Assembly: GCA_017430835.1 (NCBI GenBank)
Contig: JAFRMD010000177.1
Coordinates: forward strand, 1-18,371
DNA: 18,371 bases
Source: Methanosphaera sp.
Lineage (GTDB): Archaea > Methanobacteriota > Methanobacteria > Methanobacteriales > Methanobacteriaceae
Direction: 5' to 3'
A program made the position numbers and the translations under genes. A model generated the notes under the pieces. It was not told the DNA's origin. It did not search any database and saw nothing but the letters and a program-made list of their open reading frames with translations. This document shows positions 7,380 through 14,629 of the stretch, piece by piece (position 1 is the stretch's first letter; each line of letters opens with the position of its first letter).

Positions 7380-8175
7380 TAGCAAACTTGTGGATATGAT
7401 ATGGAATTATTTTATCTTTTTATTTTTCACTTTTAATAATCTATTTGTAATTTTCATTCAAATAATTATAAGACCATTGTATTGTGAGGTATTCTCAAAG
7501 GAATTAACTTTTTTCTTTTATTCTTTTTTGAGCATTTTGCTTTGGTTGCTTGTCCTGGTATTCATTGGAAATCTCACTACTAAGAAAGATACGTTAAATT
7601 CTGATGCATCATTTAAAGATAAGCTTGTTAACTTCTTTATCAGGAAGAATGTGAAAAGAGTATATCTGGAATTGAAAGATCGAAGAATATTATACAGTTT
7701 TTTATTAAGTATGTTTGGAGGTTTAATTGGATTATTTTCACTGGGAAATTTATATAATAGGTTATATAAACGTTTCATTGTTCAATTCATTGTCGGATTG
7801 ATAATTGTAACATTAAATATGATTGCCATATTCAATTTTCCATTAACTTCTGATATTGTGGACATATTTTTTTATTGTGTTAAATTTCCTTTGTTTATGG
7901 GTATTCAGATAATTTATTATATTTTAACTCTTAATGATACTTATGAATGTGCAATATCTATAAAAAATTGTAATATGTTACCTACAATTTCAAAAAAAGA
8001 TATCTTGGATATTTTAACAATAATGGATGTGCTATTTTTGATTATGGTGAATAATATGCCATTTTTATGGATATTTGGTGAATTTACACCAATGTATGTG
8101 TTTGTAATAACAGTATTGATGATAATTGGGGGCAATATATTGTTAAAAAATATTGTTCCAGATAAAGAGATATAG
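7372..8175 (+). CDS. TM2-like multi-pass membrane protein, copy 1
   Basis: The 267-residue protein has about seven hydrophobic segments and a basic cytoplasmic stretch (about 82-105). Residues 124-142 carry the motif LGN.YNRLYKR...Q...G, and residues 188-194 read NDTYECA. Both recur in the two membrane proteins at 9127 and 9763. The pattern resembles an archaeal TM2-like family that reads GLGQ.YNG...KG, with a later YDAY..A, here with Asn in place of Gln. The function of that family is unknown. The TTG at 7372 is favoured, because GGTG in GGGGTGGTT (7361-7369) lies at the same distance as in other genes here; the in-frame ATG at 7396 is the alternative. Eight bases overlap the previous ORF, suggesting coupled translation. 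Confidence 0.65.
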   Translation: MYNSKLVDMIWNYFIFLFFTFNNLFVIFIQIIIRPLYCEVFSKELTFFFYSFLSILLWLLVLVFIGNLTTKKDTLNSDASFKDKLVNFFIRKNVKRVYLELKDRRILYSFLLSMFGGLIGLFSLGNLYNRLYKRFIVQFIVGLIIVTLNMIAIFNFPLTSDIVDIFFYCVKFPLFMGIQIIYYILTLNDTYECAISIKNCNMLPTISKKDILDILTIMDVLFLIMVNNMPFLWIFGEFTPMYVFVITVLMIIGGNILLKNIVPDKEI

Positions 8176-8191
8176 TTAAGGAAAGAGGGGA

Positions 8192-9127
8192 ATGCAGATT
8201 CAAGGAGAAACAATAAACAAATGTTTGTATCGTTTTTCAACAACGTCAATGTTGAATGTTATAGAAGCAGATGTAATAAATATACTAAGAAACAAAACCG
8301 GATCCGACAAAACCAAATCAACACTAGAAGAAATTACAGAAAGCATAACTAATAACCAAGTACTAACCGGAAGAATAAATGAATATTATTTCATAATTGA
8401 TTCAATCAAAAACATCTCAATATACCTTAACCTAAACACAGGACAACTAACAGACAACAGTAAAATAGATGACACAGTACTACACTCCAGCCAGAGAGAA
8501 TGCCCATCATGCGAATTCGTAAATGAAATTGATAATGAAGTTGGATTTGTAAATTATATTCCTGGAGCTGCTCAATTAGTACTCAAAGAGATATATCAAC
8601 CAGGTTACACTCATAGATTATATTCTTGTTTAAAAGAAGAATATGGGGACATGGTAAGGGTAGTAACGCAAACAAGTGGTTTATTGTCCTATTTTGGTTA
8701 TCTTAATCCATTTTCACTTGAAATATTAAGTTCTATTACTTTTGAAAATTTTATTCCTGCAGCAATAGTTATAGCTATTCCAATGGCTGTAGCACATCAC
8801 TGGGATAGAATTGATGAACAAGAACTGTACAAAGATGAATATGTGAATTCATATAACATGGAAAATTATGCAATTACTGATGGCTATTTATCTTTCAGTA
8901 TGCATGATTATGATGCGTATAATAATATAACCTATAATACTCCACAGGAACTGGAAGATAACAATAAGGTAATTAGAATTGCAATTGGGCTTTGTAGAAG
9001 TTTGGATTATTCTGATATGGTTGTTTATGATAATAATGGTAAGAGAAATTTAACAGAAGACGAATATACTTATTATAATGGAAGATATGACTCGATATAT
9101 GATTATTATTTAGGGGGAATTTTATAA
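8192..9127 (+). CDS. Unknown protein with central hydrophobic segment, partner of the TM2-like proteins
   Basis: This 311-residue protein belongs to no family I recognise. Residues 1-100 look soluble and helical. A CPSC pair (C104, C107) follows, which could bind metal or form a disulphide. Residues about 185-202 (ENFIPAAIVIAIPMAVAHH) form the only membrane-like segment, and the C-terminal 110 residues are acidic and Tyr-rich. The start is secure: GAGGGGA sits immediately before the ATG and 16 bp after the stop of copy 1. The last base of its TAA is the first base of the next ATG. Base use shifts within the gene: about 8290-8515 is A/C-rich (AAC, ACA, CTA codons), while both sides are T/G-rich, suggesting a mosaic origin. 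Confidence 0.65.
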   Translation: MQIQGETINKCLYRFSTTSMLNVIEADVINILRNKTGSDKTKSTLEEITESITNNQVLTGRINEYYFIIDSIKNISIYLNLNTGQLTDNSKIDDTVLHSSQRECPSCEFVNEIDNEVGFVNYIPGAAQLVLKEIYQPGYTHRLYSCLKEEYGDMVRVVTQTSGLLSYFGYLNPFSLEILSSITFENFIPAAIVIAIPMAVAHHWDRIDEQELYKDEYVNSYNMENYAITDGYLSFSMHDYDAYNNITYNTPQELEDNNKVIRIAIGLCRSLDYSDMVVYDNNGKRNLTEDEYTYYNGRYDSIYDYYLGGIL

Positions 9128-9723
9128 TGGATTTCAAAGGTTATAAGTCATATGCAGATCTTTTCCTAATATTTATGTTGGTTCATTCATTTTATATGAT
9201 AAATCAAATAGGAAATCCATTGTTCGTTGATGGCTTATTTAAATATTATTTACCATTTCTTCCAGTTTATTTCTTAAAAATATTTGGAATCACAATTGTT
9301 TATTGGACAAATAGTTATGTTGTTCTATTGGCGTTATTTCTTATTGGATATGAATTTTTCAAAAGTAATGGCATTAAACTGGTGAATTTTTCCTTGTATT
9401 ATAAATATCTGCCTACTATTATTTCATTTTGTTCATCTTTTTTCTTTATTTATGGTTTAGGAAATATTTTTAATGGATTATATAAAAGGAGTATTGTTCA
9501 ATTACTTCTGGGAGTGGTATTTGATGTAATGTACTTTTATTGGAGTTATTCCTATTGGACTTTACCGTTCAATCAGTTTATAAGTAATACTGCCATTGTT
9601 TATTCTGGTATTTTACTGGTTTCATATTCAGTATATGTAACTTATGATACATGTATTTGCACTTTATGTATGTATTATGACGAGCCTTATCCAAAGTTTT
9701 TAGGTCTTAGAATTGATAATTAA
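9127..9723 (+). CDS. TM2-like multi-pass membrane protein, copy 2
   Basis: The 198-residue protein has about six hydrophobic segments. The shared motif is at 110-129 (GLGNIFNGLYKRSIVQLLLG), followed by TYDTC (172-176) near the last membrane segment and a conserved end, EPYPKFLGLRID. Copy 3 ends in nearly the same words (EPYPKFMGLKID), so these two are closest relatives, while copy 1 lacks that tail. The ATG overlaps the TAA of the preceding gene (TAATG), with AGGGGGA upstream as ribosome site, so translation is coupled. The inferred location is the cytoplasmic membrane. The biochemical role is unknown. Confidence 0.7.
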   Translation: MDFKGYKSYADLFLIFMLVHSFYMINQIGNPLFVDGLFKYYLPFLPVYFLKIFGITIVYWTNSYVVLLALFLIGYEFFKSNGIKLVNFSLYYKYLPTIISFCSSFFFIYGLGNIFNGLYKRSIVQLLLGVVFDVMYFYWSYSYWTLPFNQFISNTAIVYSGILLVSYSVYVTYDTCICTLCMYYDEPYPKFLGLRIDN

Positions 9724-9741
9724 TGTACATATTATAAAATT

Positions 9742-9749
9742 GGGGGGGG
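9742..9749 (+). repeat. G8 homopolymer before the third TM2-like gene
   Basis: Eight consecutive G lie in the 39-bp gap between copies 2 and 3, 13 bp before the ATG of copy 3 and next to its ribosome site (GAAGTGGT, 9749-9756). Homopolymer G tracts slip during replication, so changes in length could alter spacing, mRNA folding or ribosome access. A second G8 is found at 4869-4876. Confidence 0.5.
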
Positions 9750-9762
9750 AAGTGGTTTAGAT

Positions 9763-10326
9763 ATGAAAAAACAAAGAGATTCTTGGTTGATTTTGATGGG
9801 TATAACAACTTATTCATTATTTGCCATTGCAGATTTAAAAACTTATTGTTATAGTGAATATGGTTATATCTCTTTCATGCCTTTGAGTTTTATAAAAGTA
9901 GGGGGAATTTTCTTTAATAACTATTGTTTTTATGCTACATTAGCAATAATATGGTTTTTAATTCTCCGTATTATATCAAACAGGGAAAGTGTTCATTTGA
10001 ACTATCATGCATTGATTCCACCCATAATATCAATATTCGCTTCAATATTTTTTGTTGTCGGAGTTGGAAATGTAATTAATAAACTCTATAAAAGAGCGTT
10101 AATCCAGTTTATCATGGGTTTAATTTTGGATATAATGCACTTTTATCTGGTTATTGGCAGGTGGAACTTAAGTATGGACTTGTATTTCAATACACGATTA
10201 TGGTCGGTAAGTTTAATCCTGTTGATTTACATGAGCTATGTAGTTTATGATACTTATCAATGTGCTTTGGCAAAAGAGTACAATGAACCGTATCCAAAGT
10301 TTATGGGTTTAAAAATAGATGGATAA
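9763..10326 (+). CDS. TM2-like multi-pass membrane protein, copy 3
   Basis: The 187-residue protein has about five hydrophobic segments. The shared motif is at 100-119 (GVGNVINKLYKRALIQFIMG), followed by VYDTYQCALAKEYNEPYPKF (161-180) and MGLKIDG at the end. YDTY.CA...YNE is the closest of the three copies to the YDAY..A..N pattern of TM2-like archaeal proteins. The start ATG follows GAAGTGGT by 6 nt and the G8 tract by 13 nt. It is the last gene of the cluster, and a hairpin shared with glmS lies 80 bp past its stop. The inferred role is a membrane component acting with copies 1 and 2 and the 311-residue protein. Confidence 0.7.
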   Translation: MKKQRDSWLILMGITTYSLFAIADLKTYCYSEYGYISFMPLSFIKVGGIFFNNYCFYATLAIIWFLILRIISNRESVHLNYHALIPPIISIFASIFFVVGVGNVINKLYKRALIQFIMGLILDIMHFYLVIGRWNLSMDLYFNTRLWSVSLILLIYMSYVVYDTYQCALAKEYNEPYPKFMGLKIDG

Positions 10327-10406
10327 TCACATTGGATGATTTATAAAATTAAAATCTTGAAAAAAACCATGTTCTTTTGGATATAAAATAAGAGGATGGA
10401 AGAATT

Positions 10407-10432
10407 CCTTTTTAATTTTTTGTTAAAAAAGG
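10407..10432. terminator. Bidirectional hairpin terminator
   Basis: CCTTTTTAA (10407-10415) faces TTAAAAAAGG (10423-10432) across a T-rich loop, with one extra A in the second arm. It lies between the convergent TM2-like cluster and glmS and gives a U-rich stem end in both directions, so it can stop both transcripts. Confidence 0.55.
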
Positions 10433-10479
10433 TTTTATTGGGTGGAGAGTGGGTATTGAATTTCAATACAGCTCTAGAT

Positions 10480-12255
10480 TTAAACAGTCACGGTTTTTGC
10501 AAGATTTCTTGGTCTGTCGGGGTTGTGCTTTTTTTCTATGGTAATGTAGTATGCAAGCAGTTGCAATGCTACAATATAGACTAGCGGTGCAAGAATCTCA
10601 TCAACATATGGATTAATCAGGATACACTCCTCTGATTTATCCTGTACAAGGTCATCATCTTCGGAGCAAACTGTTACTATTCTGGAGTTGCGTGCTTTTA
10701 CCTCTTCCAGACTATTTAATGTCAGATTATGATCCTTGCCGGGAGGTATTATTGTTATTACAGGCATGTTGTTGTCTATTAATGCCAACGGCCCATGCTT
10801 CAGTTCACCGGAAGCGTATGCTTCTGCATGTATATATGATATCTCCTTCATCTTAAGTGCTGCTTCCATTGCCGTCGGATATGAAAATCCTTTTCCTATA
10901 TAGAATAATTCATTGGCATATAAGTATGTCTTTGCCATGGATTTTATCGTTTTACGGTTTTTAAGAATATCATCTATATACTCTGGTACTTTATTTAATT
11001 TATTCAGTAATTTTTCATTATTTCCCAGCAGTGCTGCTATCATGTACATTACCGTTACCTGTGCCGTATACGTTTTCGTTGCGGCTACGGATAATTCCGG
11101 TCCTGCTTTTGTAAATATAGTGTAATCGGCTATTTTGGTCATTTCTGATATTTCAACGTTTACTATTGCCAGTTTTGTCGAACCTTCGATGGAGTTCAAT
11201 GCTTTTAGGGTATCGGCGGTTTCACCTGACTGTGACATTCCAATAAGCAGAGTCTTTTCATCCATTATATTCAATGAATGACTAAATTCCGATGCCAATA
11301 CTACGTTTGTAGGGATTCGGGCTTCAGATTCGATAATATATTTTCCGCTTAATGCCGCATGATAACTGGTTCCGCATGCTACAATACATATCTTTTCAAT
11401 TTCACCGATATCGTCCAGTATTTCCTTTATTTCATCTATCTGCAATAGGGTTCTTCTAACGGATTCCGGCTGATCATGTATTTCCTTTAGCATGTAATGT
11501 TCATAGCCATTTTTTTCCACCATTTCAGGAGTCCAATCTATTTCTATGGGTGTTCTGGACATTATATTGTCATGTTCGTCGTGGATTTCCAGTTTTTCTT
11601 TCGTGATTACCACTATTTCCTTTTTATTCAATTCCATTATTCTATTGGTATATTTTATCATGGCCGGTATGTCGGATGCCAGGTAGTATGAACCATCCTT
11701 TTGTCCCAGTACAAGTGGTGAATCTTTTCGTGTTGCCACTATTCGGCCCGGTTCTTTAGTACTTATTGCAACAATGGCATAGCTTCCATCCAACAATTCA
11801 ATGCATCTGCGAAGTGCATGTTCCAAGTCCAATCCATTATCCATGAATTTTTCCATTAGGTGTGAGATTACTTCAGTATCGGTTTGTGATATGAACTTAT
11901 GACCTTCAGAGATAAGTTTATCCTTCAGTTCGCTATAGTTTGTAATTGTTCCGTTGTGTACAACCGCTACAGTTTCTTTTTCATCAAGATGAGGATGTGA
12001 ATTTAGTTTGGATGGTTTTCCAACAGATGCCCATCTTACATGTGCTATTCCATAGTTGCCCGGCATATCGGCCAAATTCAGTGCCTCATCAACGCTTTCT
12101 ATATATCCTTCATCCTTTTTTACATGTATCCTTTCGTCGTATGTTGCCAGGCCTACTGAATCATAGCCGCGGTATTCAAGCTTTTTTGCACAGTCCAACA
12201 ATACAGGTGCTGCCTTTCTGTTATCATTAAGCATACATCCTACTATTCCACACAT
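10480..12255 (-). CDS. glmS: Glutamine--fructose-6-phosphate aminotransferase (isomerizing)
   Basis: GlmS makes glucosamine-6-phosphate from fructose-6-phosphate and glutamine, the entry step to UDP-N-acetylglucosamine, used in pseudomurein and glycans. The 591-residue protein is of normal length. It starts MCGIVG with the nucleophile C2. The glutaminase domain (about 1-215) shows YRGYDS, RWASVGKPS, HPH, HNGTITNY and TDTEV. Two SIS sugar-isomerase domains follow, with CGTSYHAAL, SQSGETADT, ATKTYTAQ, GELKHGPLALI and the end RPRNLAKTVTV. The loop usually written RWATHG is RWASVG here, so the histidine in that position is Val; this seems a tolerated variant. AGGAAGGT (complement of 12265-12272) is the ribosome site. 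It appears monocistronic and cytoplasmic. It has no visible ribozyme, as expected outside Gram-positive bacteria. Confidence 0.97.
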   Translation of the reverse strand: MCGIVGCMLNDNRKAAPVLLDCAKKLEYRGYDSVGLATYDERIHVKKDEGYIESVDEALNLADMPGNYGIAHVRWASVGKPSKLNSHPHLDEKETVAVVHNGTITNYSELKDKLISEGHKFISQTDTEVISHLMEKFMDNGLDLEHALRRCIELLDGSYAIVAISTKEPGRIVATRKDSPLVLGQKDGSYYLASDIPAMIKYTNRIMELNKKEIVVITKEKLEIHDEHDNIMSRTPIEIDWTPEMVEKNGYEHYMLKEIHDQPESVRRTLLQIDEIKEILDDIGEIEKICIVACGTSYHAALSGKYIIESEARIPTNVVLASEFSHSLNIMDEKTLLIGMSQSGETADTLKALNSIEGSTKLAIVNVEISEMTKIADYTIFTKAGPELSVAATKTYTAQVTVMYMIAALLGNNEKLLNKLNKVPEYIDDILKNRKTIKSMAKTYLYANELFYIGKGFSYPTAMEAALKMKEISYIHAEAYASGELKHGPLALIDNNMPVITIIPPGKDHNLTLNSLEEVKARNSRIVTVCSEDDDLVQDKSEECILINPYVDEILAPLVYIVALQLLAYYITIEKKHNPDRPRNLAKTVTV

Positions 12256-12264
12256 ATTTTTTTT

Positions 12265-12325
12265 ACCTTCCTATTAATTCTTTTATTTTAATTATCTCTA
12301 ATTGAAAATTTACTTATAATATTAT
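12265..12325 (-). promoter_or_regulatory. glmS ribosome site and probable TATA promoter
   Basis: The minus strand has AGGAAGGT about 9 nt before the ATG. Further upstream it has AATATTATAAG (about 12325-12315), a plausible TATA element giving a leader of some 35 nt. Confidence 0.4.
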
Positions 12326-12442
12326 TATTCACTACATATTTAATATAACCTTTAAAATAAAAACTTTAAACACCTTAAGTGACAACTTAAACTGTAATTG
12401 TTAATATAAAAAAATATAATCAGATATATATTATTGATTGAG

Positions 12443-12526
12443 ATGTCTAGTTCTGCAAATGACCAAAAGAGTAACCGGATAAAAAAGGGGATTGTTTTAT
12501 TTTTGTCTAAACATCTGATAAAATGA
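12443..12526 (+). CDS. Possible 27-residue peptide upstream of tfb
   Basis: An ATG at 12443 opens a 27-codon frame reading MSSSANDQKSNRIKKGIVLF and then LSKHLIK, ending in TGA. A TATA-like AAATATAATC (about 12407-12418) is at the right distance for a nearly leaderless mRNA. Evidence is limited to the frame, its basic composition and the TATA box, so it is weak. Confidence 0.15.
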   Translation: MSSSANDQKSNRIKKGIVLFLSKHLIK

Positions 12527-12587
12527 TTTTGATTAATCCGATTAATTATATTAAATCCATCGAAAATCAACAAATTCTATAAATATT

Positions 12588-12746
12588 ATGGATGACTGTA
12601 TAAGAACCCAATACGATTCAGAACCCAGAACATATAAACGAAAAACAAAATCGAAGAGAAGAAAGTTCAATTCAACAACAAACCCTCCTTCTAATACAAG
12701 GTTAAAAAAAAATTCTACCCAGAGGAAAACAAAAATTTTCATGTAA
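12588..12746 (+). CDS. Possible small basic protein upstream of tfb
   Basis: An ATG at 12588 opens a 52-codon frame ending in TAA. The product has 16 Lys/Arg and 4 acidic residues, begins MDDCIRTQYDSEPRTYKRKT and continues with basic and Asn/Thr-rich sequence. The strand is A-rich in the manner of coding strands here. A TATA-like AATTATATTAAA (12545-12556) would place transcription start close to the ATG, allowing leaderless translation, and no ribosome site is seen. Its composition recalls the basic tail of the TFB encoded 214 bp further on. It may be a genuine small nucleic-acid-binding protein or chance. The remainder of 12256-12959 is AT-rich spacer. Confidence 0.3.
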   Translation: MDDCIRTQYDSEPRTYKRKTKSKRRKFNSTTNPPSNTRLKKNSTQRKTKIFM

Positions 12747-12959
12747 AATCTTTAACTTACAGCATTGATAATATTATATGTGAAATGGCAATCTAAAATT
12801 TTGGATATTATCTCACGTATTAAAGATTTTAATTTATAACATATATCTACTTATTTAAGTATAATAGGTAATATAGAAGATAGGTCATGTTAGAATAATC
12901 TTCTTTTTTAGATTAATTGGATTAATATTCATCCAAAAATAAAAATCGGAGGAAAAATA

Positions 12960-14090
12960 ATGGTAAAAAATCTAAAAAGGAAAAAACGTTTAAGCAGGTC
13001 AAGAAAAAGAAATCCTACGGTTACTAAGGAAATAATTTCCAAACCTGTGAAAACTAAAAATAAACTTAAAACCATCGAATCAAAAACTAATAAAACTACT
13101 AAACCAAAGGCTACCAGAACTCCGAAAAAAGATGAAAAAAATCAAAAAGAATCTATTCCTATTGAAAATGGTGATATTATGGAGAATAATGATAAAAATG
13201 AGCTTTCCTGTCTTGAATGTGGTTCAACTAAACCAATCATTGACCATAAACGGAAAGAAATTGTCTGTGGATTTTGTGGCTTTGTAATGGATTATAATTC
13301 AGATGATATGGGTCATGAATGGGGAACCTTTGACCATGAACAAAGGGACAAATGTACGAGCGGTGATGCTCCAATAACAGACACAATTAATGATAACGGA
13401 TTATCCACAATGATGGACGGATCTAACAAGGATATCTATAGAGAGAATATGCCTGCAAGAAACAGGGCACAATGGTACAGGTTAAGAAAATTGCAACGCA
13501 ATATAAGCAGAAATGGTGATACAGAAAGCTTGGCATTTGCACTAAGTAAATTAGGCCTTTACTCATCAAGACTTGGACTTCCAAGATCAGTTCGTGAATC
13601 AGCATCCACAATATATATAAATGCTGTTGAAAACAATCTTATCAGAGATAGAAGTATTGAAGAAGTAGTTGCAGCATCCCTTTATCTAGCCTGCAGACGA
13701 TGTCAAGAACCGAGAACACTTGATGAGATAGTGGCGGTGTCACGTGTAAGTAAGAAAGAAGTGGGTAGAACATTCAGATTCCTGACAAGAGAATTGCATA
13801 TTATACTACCTTCAATAAGTCCCATAGATTATGTTCCAAGATTTTCAAGTGAATTAAACTTGTCTGATAATGTTCAATCCACGGCTATTGAAATAATCAA
13901 TGAAGCTATTCAAAATGGACTAACAATTAGATATGGTCCTACGGGAGTTGCTGCTGCTGCATTATATATTGCAGGTTTACTCCATGGTGAAGGAAAACCA
14001 CTGTGTGATGTGGCGGTTATAGCAGGTGTTACAGAAGTCACGATACGTAACAGGTTTCATGAGATTACTGAACATTTGATATTGGATTAA
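12960..14090 (+). CDS. tfb: Transcription initiation factor B (TFB/TFIIB)
   Basis: TFB joins TBP on the TATA box and recruits RNA polymerase. The 376-residue protein has an N-terminal zinc ribbon (C84, C87, C103, C106), a B-reader-like segment (about 118-160), and two cyclin folds (about 185-275 and 280-376; note EEVVAASLYLACRR and GVAAAALYIAG). Archaeal TFBs are usually about 300-320 residues; this one has 75 extra residues at the front, rich in Lys, Thr and Pro like a histone tail. GGAGG (12948-12952) supports the ATG at 12960. A second start exists at M74, also with a strong ribosome site, giving 303 residues. A T9 run ends the transcript. Any second tfb in the genome is outside this window. 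Confidence 0.96.
   Translation: MVKNLKRKKRLSRSRKRNPTVTKEIISKPVKTKNKLKTIESKTNKTTKPKATRTPKKDEKNQKESIPIENGDIMENNDKNELSCLECGSTKPIIDHKRKEIVCGFCGFVMDYNSDDMGHEWGTFDHEQRDKCTSGDAPITDTINDNGLSTMMDGSNKDIYRENMPARNRAQWYRLRKLQRNISRNGDTESLAFALSKLGLYSSRLGLPRSVRESASTIYINAVENNLIRDRSIEEVVAASLYLACRRCQEPRTLDEIVAVSRVSKKEVGRTFRFLTRELHIILPSISPIDYVPRFSSELNLSDNVQSTAIEIINEAIQNGLTIRYGPTGVAAAALYIAGLLHGEGKPLCDVAVIAGVTEVTIRNRFHEITEHLILD
13170..13181 (+). promoter_or_regulatory. Internal ribosome site and start codon within tfb
   Basis: GGTGATATTATG occurs in frame at codon 74 of tfb. It is identical, base for base, to the start region of the phosphoesterase gene at 1829, and its GGTG-to-ATG spacing matches other starts in the window. 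Initiation here would yield MENNDKNELSC..., placing the zinc ribbon near the N-terminus as in ordinary archaeal TFBs. Confidence 0.55.
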
Positions 14091-14116
14091 ATCTTTGGTA
14101 AGATTCTAATTTAATA

Positions 14117-14125
14117 TTTTTTTTT
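14117..14125 (+). terminator. T9 terminator after tfb
   Basis: A run of nine T begins 27 nt after the TAA of tfb, followed by further T-rich sequence (14159-14178). Confidence 0.55.
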
Positions 14126-14182
14126 GAGAATTTTTAGTGTGTTAGATAAGTGAATCTATTTTTTTGCTGAAGTTTTTTCCAT

Positions 14183-14202
14183 CTCAACCTGTAGAGGTTG
14201 AG
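14183..14202. repeat. 8-bp hairpin with GTAG loop
   Basis: CTCAACCT (14183-14190) pairs perfectly with AGGTTGAG (14195-14202). Because it is not followed by a T-run, it is unlikely to be just a tfb terminator. Hairpins of this look occur at the ends of IS200/IS605-family elements, but no transposase remnant is visible next to it, so the origin is unsure. Confidence 0.45.
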
Positions 14203-14247
14203 GTATTCATTTTAGGATAAAAATATTTATTATCCATTAATAAATAA

Positions 14248-14460
14248 GATTTATTCACTATACTCTTTGGTGATAGTAGGAATTATTGTGTTGAAATTGC
14301 TCGTGAATTTGATAGAAATATGGCAAAGTATCTTTCACAAGCTCAATCGATACGTGAAGATGCAGATTATGATGCATATGATGGTATTATAGAAAATATT
14401 GCTAAATTATAGATTAAACGTGCTGGGGGATTTATTGAAGAATCTAAAAAGTTTTTATAA
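14248..14460 (+). pseudogene. Degraded HEPN-domain-like protein fragment
   Basis: The frame from 14248 reads FGDSRNYCVEIAREFDRNMA, then KYLSQAQSIREDADYDAYDG, reaches an in-frame TAG at 14410-14412, and continues IKRAGGFIEESKKFL to TAA at 14458-14460. An SxxYxxIA opening, R..ADYD in the middle and I..A..FI.E.K..L at the end are the order seen in the C-terminal half of small HEPN proteins, which pair with minimal nucleotidyltransferases as toxin-antitoxin systems. There is no start codon with a ribosome site, the N-terminal half is missing, and no nucleotidyltransferase gene is nearby. I read it as a relic, with the family assignment moderately sure. Confidence 0.5.
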
Positions 14461-14493
14461 TTAATGTTCTAAAATATATTGGAATATGTTCTG

Positions 14494-14575
14494 TATTTTT
14501 AGTTATTTTTATGGAATTATTTCCTTATTTTTAGTTATTTTTATGGATTTAATTCCTTATTTTTAGCTAATTTAG
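14494..14575 (+). repeat. 32-bp tandem repeat, about 2.5 copies
   Basis: TATTTTTAGTTATTTTTATG and the following 12 bases (14494-14525) recur at 14526-14557 with 30 of 32 bases the same, then partly from 14558. The repeat contains no open frame and lies directly after the HEPN-like relic. It could vary in copy number. Confidence 0.7.
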
Positions 14576-14629
14576 TAATGATTTAACAATCAAATTTTTT
14601 GAAAATAAAAATAATCAATAAAATATAAT

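Noticed and set aside
10396..10584. 62-codon plus-strand frame after the TM2-like cluster
   Set aside because: It runs through the terminator hairpin and antisense into the conserved 3' end of glmS, so it is chance.
12352..12742. Two minus-strand frames of 73 and 63 codons upstream of tfb
   Set aside because: They have no ribosome sites, are Phe/Ile-rich as expected from T-rich strands, and one is antisense to a more credible basic frame.
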